The notes below the pieces were generated by a model, which saw nothing but the letters and a program-made list of their open reading frames with translations, had not been told where the DNA came from and made no database searches. A program made the position numbers and the translations under genes. From contig VHZZ01008392.1 in the NCBI GenBank assembly GCA_009801015.1, positions 978 to 26,673 on the forward strand: a stretch of DNA of 25,696 nt, in the 5' to 3' direction. Positions within the stretch are counted from its first letter, which is position 1. The number at the start of each line of letters is the position of its first letter. The stretch comes from Silene noctiflora. Its lineage: Eukaryota; Streptophyta; Magnoliopsida; Caryophyllales; Caryophyllaceae. This document shows positions 10,890 through 23,065 of the stretch, in pieces.

Positions 10890-11092
10890 CCCTCTCCGTT
10901 CCGGTTATTTGTTTGTCTTTGGTTTTGGCAGAAAAGCCAAAGATAGAGGAAAAAGTCAATTATTAAATAACAAGTAGAGCAAATTATGTGTGAAGGATGT
11001 AATTGCTCTTCAAATGCATTCCTAAAATTAAAAGACAAAAAATTAACCGAAACACCCAAAAATAAAATAAGTAAACAAATAATCGGAGGGCA
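10890..11092. repeat. Stowaway-type MITE, family copy A
   Basis: The left end after TA reads CCCTCTCCGTTCCGGTTATT, close to the Stowaway terminal consensus. The right end, reverse complemented, reads CCCTCCGATTATTTGTTT. The interior (AATTGCTCTTCAAATGCATT, then AAACAAATAATCGG) matches a second copy at 21677-21982. It has no coding capacity; the small reverse-strand frame across it is a chance one. Confidence 0.65.
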
Positions 11093-11442
11093 CAACACTT
11101 TTTAAACCAAGGCTGATGGGTAGACCTTTAGCCTCCTTTCTCCTCGAATCACCGACTCTTTTTTAAGCCAAGGCTGAGATTGGCAGCACAATATTTGTGT
11201 TTATTATACATTTCTGGTCACCCATAAACTCGCCCCGCCCTCCATATCGGATTAACGTGTCTTTTCGTCCATAGTCTGCCCACCACACAACGATTATCCT
11301 TGTCCGATTCATTTTCCTCATCAGCAACCCATTCTAGTTCAATATTTGCATTCTAGCTCATTTTCCTCTCCCTGATCCAGAGTGATTATAGATCATATCG
11401 GTACTGTCGTATTGGGTACAGCTTATATGTTGGTAGTTCAAG

Positions 11443-11630
11443 AAACCTAACTGGGAATCATAAAGGGACTACACTGAATGATCCAATAGATGCATCACCA
11501 ATGCAATACTCTTCCTAGATGTACTCGGGTGATCTCAAACATGGAACTTCAATGTTCTTTGAAGTCAACAAAATTATTTCCGCTTTCTATCTCAGACAAC
11601 CAGATTTTAGTTCAACCAAACAACAGTGCA
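11443..11630 (+). pseudogene. Relict of the last HPAT exon and 3' UTR
   Basis: The stretch ACCTAACTGGGAATCATAAA at about 11445-11464 differs from the end of HPAT exon 8 (8262-8281) by one base and keeps the frame for PNWES-stop, with a synonymous TCG to TCA change. Further on, 11496-11630 aligns with the HPAT 3' UTR at 8466-8598 (shared blocks TGCAATAC, CTTCCT, GGTGATC, CGACAACCAGATTTT/CAGACAACCAGATTTT, CAAACAACAGT). The piece matching HPAT 8290-8465, which includes the proposed 3'-UTR intron, is replaced by about 25 unrelated bases. Nothing upstream of 11443 resembles the other HPAT exons, so this is a broken tail of a former duplicate or a truncated retrocopy. Confidence 0.7.
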
Positions 11631-11947
11631 CCATAGGGCAATGAATCATTTGTTTCAAAAGACATTTTGCAAGAGATGCAACATTTTATATTCTTTTTCT
11701 AAACTTGAGCAAAGTTCGTCGGAAAAACTAGTGCGTGAACTCAAGCCAATAGTTTTGACAAGCTACAGTTGTGACAAAAAATGACATGCTGAAGAATTAT
11801 CTGGTGATGCGAAATTAATTCAGCAACTGAGTAAAATAACTTTAAATCATCATAAAAACTCTTCTACGGACATGTCCATAACTTAAAAAGTTTTATATTA
11901 ATAAACAAAACTATCATAACCTCTCAAAAGAAATCACATAGGTGTGG

Positions 11948-14259
<2,312 letters not shown>

Positions 14260-14440
14260 TGTTAGGGTTAGGAGAATGAATTCGGCTGATGATAAACCCT
14301 AAAAATGTGAGAGACGGGATTTTAGGGGGGAAAGGGGGATTATAATTGGGTTAGTGTAACCCTAGAGGCATAGATCTTGTATTCGTTTTACTAGCCCATT
14401 GGACCGCTGGATCATTTTTGTTTTATATTTTTGGGCTCAT
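14260..14440 (-). promoter_or_regulatory. RPS11 promoter and 5' leader with telo-boxes and site II motifs
   Basis: Telo-box cores lie just upstream of the RPS11 start: TAACCCTAAC on the minus strand at 14270-14261, AAACCCTAA at 14294-14302 and AACCCTAG at 14358-14365. Site II elements follow: minus-strand TGGGCT at 14398-14393 and plus-strand TGGGCT at 14432-14437. The telo-box plus site II (TGGGCC/T) pairing is known from plant ribosomal protein and other growth-linked genes. The motifs are directly visible; their activity is inferred. Confidence 0.65.
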
Positions 14441-14474
14441 ATACTCTTGGTTGTTACAGACTTACAAATGGTTA

Positions 14475-14665
14475 CTCGATCCGTCTCGATCATTTGTTTA
14501 TTTATTTTATCTTGAAATGCCTTTAATGATTGCTTATCTTTCTATTTTGAGATTGTTTTTGGTAGATAATTTGGTCCAATTGTCATCTAATAATTGGGTT
14601 TCTCTGTTTTCCTTGATTTTTATGTCAAAATAAAAGGTAAACAAATTACCAGGATGGAAATAGTG
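14475..14665. repeat. Stowaway-like MITE upstream of RPS11
   Basis: After TA, the left end reads CTCGATCCGTCTCGATCATT followed by TGTTTA. The right end (GGTAAACAAATTACCAGGATGG, ending near GTA) is its imperfect inverted partner. The length of about 190 bp and lack of coding capacity fit a diverged Stowaway element. The open frame across it is non-coding. Confidence 0.5.
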
Positions 14666-15323
14666 TATACGAAGTATAAAATCCACGACCTATTTTTACA
14701 ATAAAATTACTTAATTAAGAAGTGTATATCATTGATTATCACTTTATATAACATAGATTTTGACTTTTGGAGCCGTATGAATAACGAGAGTTGTTATAAA
14801 GTCAAGATTTCGGTAATATTTGATGTAGACAAATCTTATTTATTCCTATCATATAATACTCATTAACTTACTCATTACTTGTTCACCACCAATGTTATTG
14901 TTAGTCACCACCTCCATTAACGGCCACCATGCCCATTACCTCACTCCAGTTCCACCACACTTTGAGCATTAAAGAATTTTCTAGTTTAAATAGAACATTT
15001 ACCATCATAATATACCAAGTTATCAAAATAAAGTATCAGGTTAGAATTCATATTATCATGTGTTTTCTCAATTTAGGGGTTGCATATATGTCACGATACA
15101 TTACTTTAGCCGAATCGTGGTGCGCACCCTTGCCCGACTCTAGGGCAAGAATGCACGCAACAAAGGTCTCGTACTAGTGAGGGATCCACTAGCACATTTC
15201 TCAGGACTCGGGGTGTGTGTTGGGAATCCTAGTCACGATTATCAAAGTTTGACACACGAAAGTAATAAAAGTAAGCAATACGATTATTGAAAGCAAGAGA
15301 CAAGCAATATCAAGCTTAAGATG
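14666..15323. other. Intergenic DNA with strong small hairpins
   Basis: No gene is seen. At 15121-15158 TGCGCACCCTTGCCC can pair with the complement GGGCAAGAATGCACGCA, and shortly after, CTAGTG pairs with CACTAG at about 15174-15192. This GC-richer block probably belongs to an older, unidentified repeat into which the LINE at 15324 inserted. Bases 15311-15323 (CAAGCTTAAGATG) are the left target-site copy of that LINE. Confidence 0.4.
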
Positions 15324-15561
15324 CCAAAACATAGAATGACAACAAAAAGAATAATGTTAGAGATAGAAAGAGAAAAGAGAAGCTCTGAAACCTAGAATTT
15401 CTTGCAAAACAAGATGACTGCTACAAAAAATTATGTTCCTCAATCTTTATCCAATCAAAAACAAAAACAAAAATCAACTAATAAATTCGATCTACTATCA
15501 TCTACTACACTAGAAGATTTTCTTATTCTCAATCGTCATGAAAAAAATATAAAGTACTGAT

Positions 15562-16655
15562 GTGAGTAAGGAGAAAAATATGAGTACTCTTGTTGGAATT
15601 CCGCCATTACCTCTTGAGCCTTTGGTGGAAGATGTTTTGGAGGAGGAGGAGACAGTACATGTTGAAAAGCCTGCAGTTTTGGATGTCATTGAAGAGGAAC
15701 CCGAGTTATTGCGGTTTACAGAAGAGGAAGTACAACTTGAACTAAAATATTGGTGTAATTTTGTATACTGTTTTATACTAAGTGCAAATCCGCCATGGGA
15801 AGTTGTGGAAGGTTTTATCCGTCGACTTTGGGCACAACATCAGGTAGATACTTTGTCTTTTTTACCTAATGGAGTGTTTCTGGTTAGATTTAAGACCAAG
15901 CTTGGCTATGGATGCAGTACTGAAACAGAGACATTATTTGTTTGACAATAAACCATTAATTGTTAAACCCTGGTCTGCTGAAATTGATTTGGTGAAACAT
16001 GATGTCCAATCTATTCCAGTTTGGGTCAAATTACATAAATTGGCTCTGAAATTTTGGGGGAAAGGATTGATTAGAATTGCTAGTCTCCTGGGGAGTTTTA
16101 TCAAATGTGACCAAGCTACTGATGACAAAACCATGCTAGGCTATGCGAGGATTATGATTGAGTTAGAATTTAGTAAACCCTTACCTGACAAAGTGAAGTT
16201 TCTGGATGAGCATGGTGAACTGGTGGATGTTGACGTTGAATATGAATGGAAACCAGTAGTTTGCCAGGTGTGTAAAGGGGAGTGTAGGAAAACTAAAAAG
16301 AAACCTCTTCAGTTGCTAAGGCCAAAATTACCCAAGTTTGGAGACCCAGGCAGGTGGTACAAGGAGCCTCCAAGAATGCTCCCAGTACACCTGGTGCAGT
16401 TTCAACTTCAGGACCTCTAGCAGAGATAGAGTTACAAACTCCAGTAGTGTGGCATAAAGATGGTACTTATTCCATGGACCCTACTCCAATTTGACCAATA
16501 GTAAGAATGAGTAGACAGGAGACAGTAGGAGCATGTAGCATCCATACTTTTGGTCAGCAAACTTTCCTGGAAGCTTTGAATAAATCTAATACACCCAAGG
16601 TAGGCATTGGGACAAGTGTTAGTGTTCCTCACCATGTGGTGGGGAATGTATAATC
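15562..16655 (+). pseudogene. LINE ORF1 (DUF4283 / zinc-knuckle type), frameshifted
   Basis: This is the RNA-binding chaperone-type protein of plant L1 elements. It begins with a Glu-rich acidic N-terminus (about 60 residues), then a DUF4283-like region: VYCFILSANPPWEVVEGFIR, LPNGVFLVRFKT, LFDNKPLIVKPWSAEID and SIPVWVKLHKLALKFWGKGL. One extra base near 15904 shifts the frame inside this domain. The C-terminal knuckle is degenerate: CQVCK is followed directly by GECRKTKKK, so the Gly-His part of the CCHC motif is missing. A second frame change lies between about 16280 and 16390, and a TGA at about 16492 breaks the tail. The end is approximate and runs up to the start of ORF2. Confidence 0.78.
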
Positions 16656-19600
16656 TTGGGTTTTGGAATGTGAGGGGGCTAAACAAACCTGCAAAACAGA
16701 GGCATGTGAAATGGTTATGCATATGAATAAGGTGGGTTTGTTCGGGCTCCTGGAGACAAAGGTTAAATCCTTGTCTCTAAATGGTCTTAAAAGCATCCTC
16801 ATGGATGGTTGGTGCTTATCAACAAATAATAGGTATCATAAAGGAGGAAGAATTTGGATTGTATAGAATCCCTTTATTTTTCAAGTTAATTTCTTGGATT
16901 ACTCTGATCAATGTAAAAATATGAGAGTGGTAGAAATTGCAACCAATAAATCCTTCTATTTGTCTATGCTGTATGGGTTTAATGACTTAGTGGGGAGGCA
17001 AGCTCTTTGGCAGCAACTCATTAGCTTGGCTCCTGTGGTTAATGGTCCCTGGCTGGTATGTGGAGACTTTAATACTGTGCTTGCTCATGTAGAAAGACTG
17101 GGGGGAAATTGTACTGATGTTGAAATTGAAGAATTCAAAGATTGTGTGAATAAGTGTGATTTATTTGATAGTCCAGCAATGGGTTCCTTATTCACTTGGA
17201 ATAACAAGCAAGGTGCAGCTACTAGAATGTACAGTAGACTTGATAGAACTCTGGTTAATGAGGAATGAAGCCATCAAATGCAGGATATGTATGCCCATTA
17301 TTTACCTGAAGGGGATTTTGATCACACTCCCTACATTATGAAGATCACGACTCATCTGGTGCAGCATAAAAAACCATTTAAGTATTCTAATATGTGGGGG
17401 AAAACGGATTTCTATCTACCTAAGATTGCTATCTGGTGGAATTTGCAGGTTAATGGAACTAAAATGTTTTGTTTAGTCCAGAAACTTAAACAACTAAAAT
17501 CCAAGTTCAAGAGTTACAATCAAGAACATTTATGTGATATAGAGAAGAGTACTATGTTGGCTCTCAAGAATCTCGAGCATATTCAGAGTCAACTGGCTAA
17601 TATTGGTGATACTCAGTGGATTGATATAGAGCTGACAACCATTAAGGAATATAAAGAGCTTCGTAATGGTTGTAATATTTTCTTATGTAAAAAAGCTAAG
17701 GTTAGTTGGATTAAGGAGGGTGACAGCAATACAAAGTATTTTCATGAAGTGATTAAGAAGAATTTTTTTGAGAAATCAAGTTCTGTCTATCAAGGATAAT
17801 AATGGTACTGAGCATACTAACCCTTGACATATTTAGGAAGCTTTCCTGCAGTACTATACAAAGTTGTTAGGAGAAAGAGTTAAATTTGTGCCTGTTAATA
17901 CAAAAATCATCAGTCAAGGAAATATTTGTACTGGTGCTCATAGGAATGTTCTCCTTAGTTCTGTCACTGCAAATGAGATAAATGATGCTATATTTTCTAT
18001 ACCTGAGCATAAAGCTCCTGGCCCTGATGGGTATTTCAGTGCGTTTTTCAAGGACTCTTGGAGTATTACCGGGGAGGAAGTTTGTGGTGCAGTGAAGGAT
18101 GTGTTCAATTCTGGCAACCTGTTGAAGCAAATTAATGCTACTACGCTAACTCTTATTCCTAAGTGTAAGATGCCCACTCATGTGACTCAGTTTAGGCCTA
18201 TAGCCTGCTGTAATGTTATTTACAAATGCATTACTAAAATCATTTGTAATGGACTGTCAGTGGTTTTGCCTGGCTTGATCAGTTTGAACCAGGGGGATTT
18301 ATTAAGGGAAGGAGCATTATTGAGAACATTATGGTATGCCAAGATTTGGTTAGACAGTATAATAGGCAGCATTGTTCACCTATGTGTATGTTCAAAATGG
18401 ATTTGATGAAAGCTTATGACTTTGTGAGCTGGGGTTTCCTGAGATAGCTTTTGGAGGCTTTTAATTTTCCTGCTCAGTTCAGAGATTTAGTGACGGAATG
18501 TGTGACTAGTGCTACTTTTTCTATTACTCTTAATGGTGAGAATTTTGGTTTTTTTCCTGGTAGGAGAGGCCAAAGACAAAGGATCCTATGTCTCCTCTAT
18601 TATTCACCCTGAGTATGGAGTATTTGAGTCGAATTTTGAAGTGTGCCACTGAGAAATTGCCTTTTCAGTACCATCCTTTGTGCAAGTCCCTCAAACTGAA
18701 ACACCTGATGTTTGCTGATGATTTATTAATTTTCTGCAAAGGGATTGCTCAGTCCATTATGCTTTTATTGAAAGCATATTATGCCTTTTCTAAAGCTTCG
18801 GGTCTTAAAATGAATGCTCAAAAGTCCTGCTGTTATTTTAATGGATTCAACCCTTTATTAAAGAAAGAGATCTTAGCTGTTTCTAGTTTTAGTGAAGGTA
18901 GGCTACCTTTCAAGTACCTTGGAGTTCCTATTATAGCAGGTAGATTGAAAAAAAAAAGATTGTGGAGTTCTTATTGATAAGATTGTGGAGAGAATTCAGA
19001 GTTTGGGATCTAGAAAGCTTTCTTATGCTGGGAGGCTCACTCTTGTGTCTTCTGTTTTATCCACAATGCATAGTTATTGGGCATCCATGTTTGTGCTACC
19101 AAAGGGAGTGATTAAAAGAGTACAAGATTTTTGCAGGAATTTTTTATGGGAAGGACATTCTGAATATAATAAAGTTCATGGTGTTAGTTGGAAAAAGATT
19201 TGTGGTCCTAAGAAAGAAGATGGGCTAGGACTCAAACAATGGCATTTGTAGAATGTGGCTTTAGTTGGTAAGCTTGTGTGGTGGATTGCAGAGAAACCAA
19301 ATAGGTTATGGATTCAGTGGGTGAATCATGTGTATATAAAGGACTCTGATTGGCTTGATTATGTACCTGCCTTTGACTGCTGCTGGTACTGGAAGAAGAT
19401 CTGCAGTGTCAGAGATACTTTGAAGGAAGGGTTTATAGATGGTTAGTGGAGTGTAGGCTCTGGTTTGTATACTATGAAGGCTTGCTATGAGTGAACAAGA
19501 GTAAAGAGAGATGTGGTTGATTGGTATAGAGCACTTTGGTGCCGTATGGCCATACCAAAGCATAATTTTATGGGATGGATGAAAGCTCAACCATCTCTAA

Positions 19601-19998
19601 TGTTAAAGGACAGACTAATGCAGTTTCAAGTGTGTGCAGATGATCTTTGCTGCATTTGTCATCTGCATACGGAAAATCATAAGCATATGTTTGTTGAGTG
19701 TCTCTACAGCAAAAGTGTTTTCCAGCAGCTGAGTGATTGGTTAGGAGTTGTTGTTGGAACAGAGAATTGTCTGGTCTTATTTGCAGGCAGAAGATGGGGC
19801 AAAGTAAGAAAGAGTATAACCACTGCTTGTGTCCTTGCTGGTTGGTATTTTATCCGGCAGTAGAGGAATGAGGCACAAGTTAATAATTGTATTGCAAGAC
19901 CTGAGTATGAGGTCATAAGAAGTAGATTCCAGTTTTGTAAACCAAATAGAATTTCTTCCAAGGATTCTAATTGGTTAGTTAAGATGCATTTTACTTAG
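16634..19998 (+). pseudogene. LINE ORF2: endonuclease-reverse transcriptase, multiply broken
   Basis: Domains in order. An APE-type endonuclease has FWNVRGLNKPAKQRHVKWL at about 16660, LLETK at about 16750, GDFN at about 17070, SRLDR at about 17240 and DFDHTP at about 17320. The reverse transcriptase has HKAPGPDG at about 18010, FRPIACCNVIYKCITKII at about 18190, KMDLMKAYD at about 18400, DPMSPLLF at about 18586, catalytic FADD at 18711-18722 and FKYLGVPI at about 18910. A zf-RVT domain has CCICHLHTENHKHMFVEC at about 19650. In-frame stops lie at 16864, 17266, 17825, 17834, 18445, 19249, 19444, 19492 and 19861. Single-base frame changes lie near 16716, 17770, 18295, 18580 and 18950 (an A-run). 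Catalytic residues are still readable, so decay is moderate. Without the breaks it would be about 1,120 residues, normal for plant L1 ORF2. Confidence 0.88.
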
Positions 19999-20105
19999 TT
20001 ATTTGCATTCAAAAGTGTATTGTGGAAAAAACTTTGTGATGTAATGAGCTATTTTAATGAGAATCTTACATTTTAGCAAAAAAAAAAAAAACAAGCTTAA
20101 GGATG

Positions 20106-20548
20106 AGAAACGGTTTTCAATTGACTACCACCTCTCGTAGAGGGGAATTTGATAGTTTGGTTAATGTAGCAGGAAACATTGATTGTGTAGAATAACGATA
20201 CATTTTCTAAACACCTAAACATGTATCTTAAACTACAAACGAGACTCTAAGATTTGACATGCGGGAAGTAGTTTTGGAGTACTAAATGAAACTAAAAACA
20301 TAAATGAAAATACATGAACGGAAATAAGAATCTAAGGATTTGATGTGAAAAAACCGCGCGCGCAATTTTCAAGGATTATGTGGCTAAAAGTGCGGCTCCT
20401 TACACATAGTATAACAAACCTTTGTCGTAACATATGGGTCCATTATTAATTGAAGAACATAAAATTCTTTAATTAATAAGGTGAATGCTTATTAAGATGA
20501 TGTTCAGTTTTGTTATATTTAGCATCAAGTTTTGAGGAAGGTTGAGAA
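20106..20548. other. Intergenic DNA right of the LINE, unassigned
   Basis: No gene is seen. It continues the pre-insertion sequence left of 15311 if the LINE is removed. A small GC-rich inverted patch (CCGCGCGCGC) lies near 20354. Bases 20541-20548 (GTTGAGAA) may be the left target-site copy of the element that follows. Confidence 0.4.
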
Positions 20549-21015
20549 TAGTGTTGAGTAATGTAGGTTTAGACCGAAAAAAGGGTTTGGATTGGACCAA
20601 ATTTATCCAAGTCCGCCCTCGGTCCACACTTTATGCAGTTTTGGTTTTAGGTCTTGCACGTTTAATTTTGGACCGAACAGAATGTACCGAAATAGGTGTT
20701 TTTGGACTAATCTTCACATTTTTATAAAGTGATCAAATATTTTTTGTAAAAAAATATTGTAAACTTAATATTGGTGGTTATATATAATAAATACTTTAAT
20801 CAACTCATATGTTTGATTTAATGAAACTAAATTTTAATTATCATATAATTAAGAATTAAAAATTATAAATGTTATTAGACCAGACCGAAAAAAACGGGTT
20901 CGGTCTTGTCCAAAACCGAAATATTTAGATACGGTTTTCAGTCCACTTATATATGTTTTCAATCTTCTGTCCTATTCTTCGATACGGTCCGATTTTAGAC
21001 CGATGCTCACTCCTA
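20549..21015. mobile_element. hAT-like non-autonomous element rich in CGGTC/GACCG motifs
   Basis: The left end TAGTGTTGAGTAATGTAGG followed by TTTAGACCGAAAA roughly matches the reverse complement of the right end, TAGGAGTGAGCATCGGTCTA. The right terminus GATGCTCACTCCTA is of the kind seen at hAT element ends. Flanking 8-mers GTTGAGAA (20541-20548) and ATTGAGCC (21016-21023) agree at 5 of 8 positions, weakly supporting an 8-bp duplication. Motifs such as GACCGAAAAAA and AAAACCGAAA recur on both sides in opposite orientation. No transposase is present; the small open frame inside is not a gene. Confidence 0.45.
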
Positions 21016-21045
21016 ATTGAGCCTATATGCACCTTTCACATACAG

Positions 21046-21210
21046 GGACGAGCTATGGTGTAGCAGCCGCTACACCAAAAGCAAAAAAATTCGGTTAGAA
21101 TTTCGTGATTTGCTACATCAATATTTACTGCTTTCACACTAATTATCTATACACTTTACCTTGAATATATATTTTGCTACACCGAAATCGAAATCCCGGC
21201 CTCGCCTCTG
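21046..21210. repeat. Unassigned repeat with GCTACACC inverted pairs
   Basis: The motif TGTAGCAGCCGCTACACC at 21059-21076 is a small near-palindrome, and TTTTGCTACACCGAAATCGAA recurs near 21172 before CCCGGCCTCGCC. This wording is common in degraded plant transposons, but I cannot name the family. Confidence 0.3.
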
Positions 21211-21676
21211 TTCATATATGTGAGTCATTTGTTATGGTTGTCTTTGAATTGTCCAATTAGACAAATGTTATTGTCTCGATACCAATCCACATGACTCGCT
21301 TATCACTTTGTACGTAATTTCTCTAGAAATCGTTTTTGATCTAAAAGAGTATGTTTCCCGGGAGACTTTTCTCACTAAATTAATGGGAGATATAACATGA
21401 AAATTAGGAATTAAATAACTTCTTCTCCTTAACATATAAGAGGTCTCTCAATAACGCTATTGGGATACCGTCTCTAAAAATTTTGTGGATCTAAAAAAAG
21501 TTGGTCGACATGGAATGTAACATTATTAAACGAGAGCTTTTGTGGACATGTGTATCATTAGGCCTTCTCGATCCGGGATGTTGGCCTTTCAAGGCCTAAA
21601 AAGGCATATTTGTTAATGATTCTGAATGCAAAGAGAACTTTAACGCACAAAATATCGTCCTAGACATAATAGCATA
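21211..21676. other. Intergenic DNA, no gene seen
   Basis: AT-rich DNA without an open frame of note. CTCAATAACGCTATTGGGA at about 21447-21465 is a small imperfect palindrome followed by ACCGTCTCT, possibly another MITE end. Nothing else can be supported. Confidence 0.35.
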
Positions 21677-21982
21677 GTCGCTCTAATTCGGTTATTTATT
21701 TATCTTTGACTTTGACAAAAACATCAAAAAAATTGGAGGGGAAAAATTCCTAACTCATCTGTCTAGTGACTACTGAATAGTGCACACTTGCTTTATTTTG
21801 TAAGGGATAAATAAAGTAACCGTAAACTATTGTCTGAGACAGAATGAGTAGATGTCAAGTGGACAAAATTGGGAGTGAATGATCCAATTGCACATCAAAT
21901 GCATTTTTAAAATAAAAAGGTAAATAATTAATTGGAATATTCAAAATGGAATAAGCAAACAAATGACAAAAAAATATGGAGT
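21677..21982. repeat. Stowaway-type MITE, family copy B
   Basis: The left end CGCTCTAATTCGGTTATTTA and the right-inner AAGCAAACAAATGAC resemble copy A at 10890-11092. The interior also matches: AATTGCACATCAAATGCATT here and AATTGCTCTTCAAATGCATT there. About 100 extra bases near 21740-21870 are absent from copy A, so one copy has an insertion or the other a deletion. Ends are approximate. Confidence 0.55.
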
Positions 21983-22403
21983 TATACGTAGTCATACATA
22001 CAGAGTAGTAAAAGGAAGTCAATGCTTATATAGAGTAATTGCACAAATATGATTATACATCCATATATATATGAATATCGTACATTCAATACAAATCTAA
22101 TTGAGCTTATATGCAATATTTTTGAGCTTTTAAAATTTTTTATTTACATTTCAAATTTTAAGTGTTAAAATTAAATTTTTATTGACTTTATATGTAATAT
22201 TTTTGAGTTTCGATATAATATTTTGAGTTAAAATTTTCTTATAAAGACACTCAGATTCTTTTCAATAAAACTCGTAAAATAATACATATAAGCTCAAATC
22301 CTTTTTTATTAAATTTCAAATCTATACTACCAGATGTATATATCTGGTTGTATGGTCCACTAATTGGAATAATTAGATTAAGATGGTGCTTTAAGCTGTT
22401 CAC
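21983..22403. other. AT-rich intergenic DNA, no gene seen
   Basis: Very AT-rich, with repeated TTTTGAG(C/T)TT-like phrases between 22120 and 22230 and a TATATATA patch near 22065. No open frame, RNA gene or clear transposon end was found. Confidence 0.45.
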
Positions 22404-22602
22404 AAATTCTCATTGAAGATGGACACTATCCGTCACAAGGTGAAGACGGATAGTGCCCCTCTCACAATATGTAAGTGACACTATTCATGCGGTGCTCCAT
22501 TTTCCCCCACTTGCCCTCTCACTTGTCTTATTATGAGAGAGACACTATCCGTCTTTAGCTTATAACGGATAATGTTCGTCACAAGCGAGACGCTTTGTTA
22601 AG
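22404..22602. repeat. GACGGATAGTG MITE family, copy 2 (fuller)
   Basis: The left arm ACAAATTCTCATTGAAGATG plus GACACTATCCGTCACAAGG and the right part CACTATCCGTCTTTAGC to CGTCACAAGCGAGACGC form nested inverted blocks built on GACGGATAGTG. The right two thirds (22463-22601) match 9768-9893. The length of about 200 bp and lack of coding potential fit a MITE. The superfamily is not assigned. Confidence 0.55.
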
Positions 22603-22608
22603 ATAGAT

Positions 22609-22632
22609 GGGATATTGGGATATTGGGATATT
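22609..22632. repeat. Three tandem copies of GGGATATT
   Basis: An exact 8-base unit is repeated three times directly after the right end of the neighbouring MITE. It may reflect slippage or target duplication at the insertion site. Confidence 0.85.
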
Positions 22633-23065
22633 TTGACGCAGTAGGACGGAAAATGAAGGTGGTTGAGATGTCATATTGTCATGTCCAAAGTTTGTATTCC
22701 TATTCAATTGGGGAGAAAAGGACACGATGGTGGAACCATTCATTGCAAGTGCAATTTCTTGGTATTTTTAGTCCTTAATTTTATTGTTAAAGTATTTTAA
22801 TTAGATTCTTTATAGGATATTTTGCCTATAAAAAATGCAATACTTACCACTAGTTACATATATTATGTGTGTAATTGGACAAAGTTACAAAGATTGATTC
22901 GTTGAGAATGATGTCTTTTACAAAAAAAGTGTAATTAATCTATATTATGTTTATGTAATTTTCTGTGAAACTACCTCGTTTTTCCTTATTTTAATAGAAA
23001 CATATTTATTTTTTATTTTTAATTTGGATGAAAAATCATATAATTTTATTAAAACTACACTCTTT
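22633..23065. other. AT-rich intergenic DNA, no gene seen
   Basis: No open frame, RNA gene or transposon end can be supported here. The sequence is simply AT-rich. Confidence 0.45.

Larger units (their letters stand above)
15324..20091 (+). mobile_element. Nearly full-length, inactive L1-type LINE retrotransposon
   Basis: The element of about 4.8 kb has a 5' UTR of about 240 bp, ORF1, ORF2, a short 3' UTR and a terminal run of 14 A (20078-20091) after ACATTTTAGC. Direct repeats flank it: CAAGCTTAAGATG at 15311-15323 and CAAGCTTAAGGATG at 20092-20105. They differ by one inserted G and fit a target-site duplication of 13-14 bp. The poly-A directly before the right copy, the ORF order and the DUF4283-type ORF1 identify a plant L1-clade LINE. 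Several frameshifts and stops in both ORFs show it cannot move by its own proteins. It differs from the antisense LINE in HPAT intron 7 at RT motifs (KMDLMKAYD and FADD here; KVDIHKAFD and FVDD there), so the two are different lineages. Confidence 0.88.

Noticed and set aside
15096..15310. LTR retrotransposon end suggested by TGTTGGGAATC and nearby sequence
   Set aside because: No matching second LTR, primer-binding site or gag-pol sequence was found within the window.
16432..16722. Reverse open frame of 96 codons near the ORF1/ORF2 junction of the LINE
   Set aside because: It overlaps readable LINE protein sequence on the plus strand and has no domain of its own.
20542..20727. Forward open frame of 61 codons
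   Set aside because: It lies in the hAT-like non-autonomous element and consists of repeated DRKKG/DRTE-like translations of the GACCG motifs.
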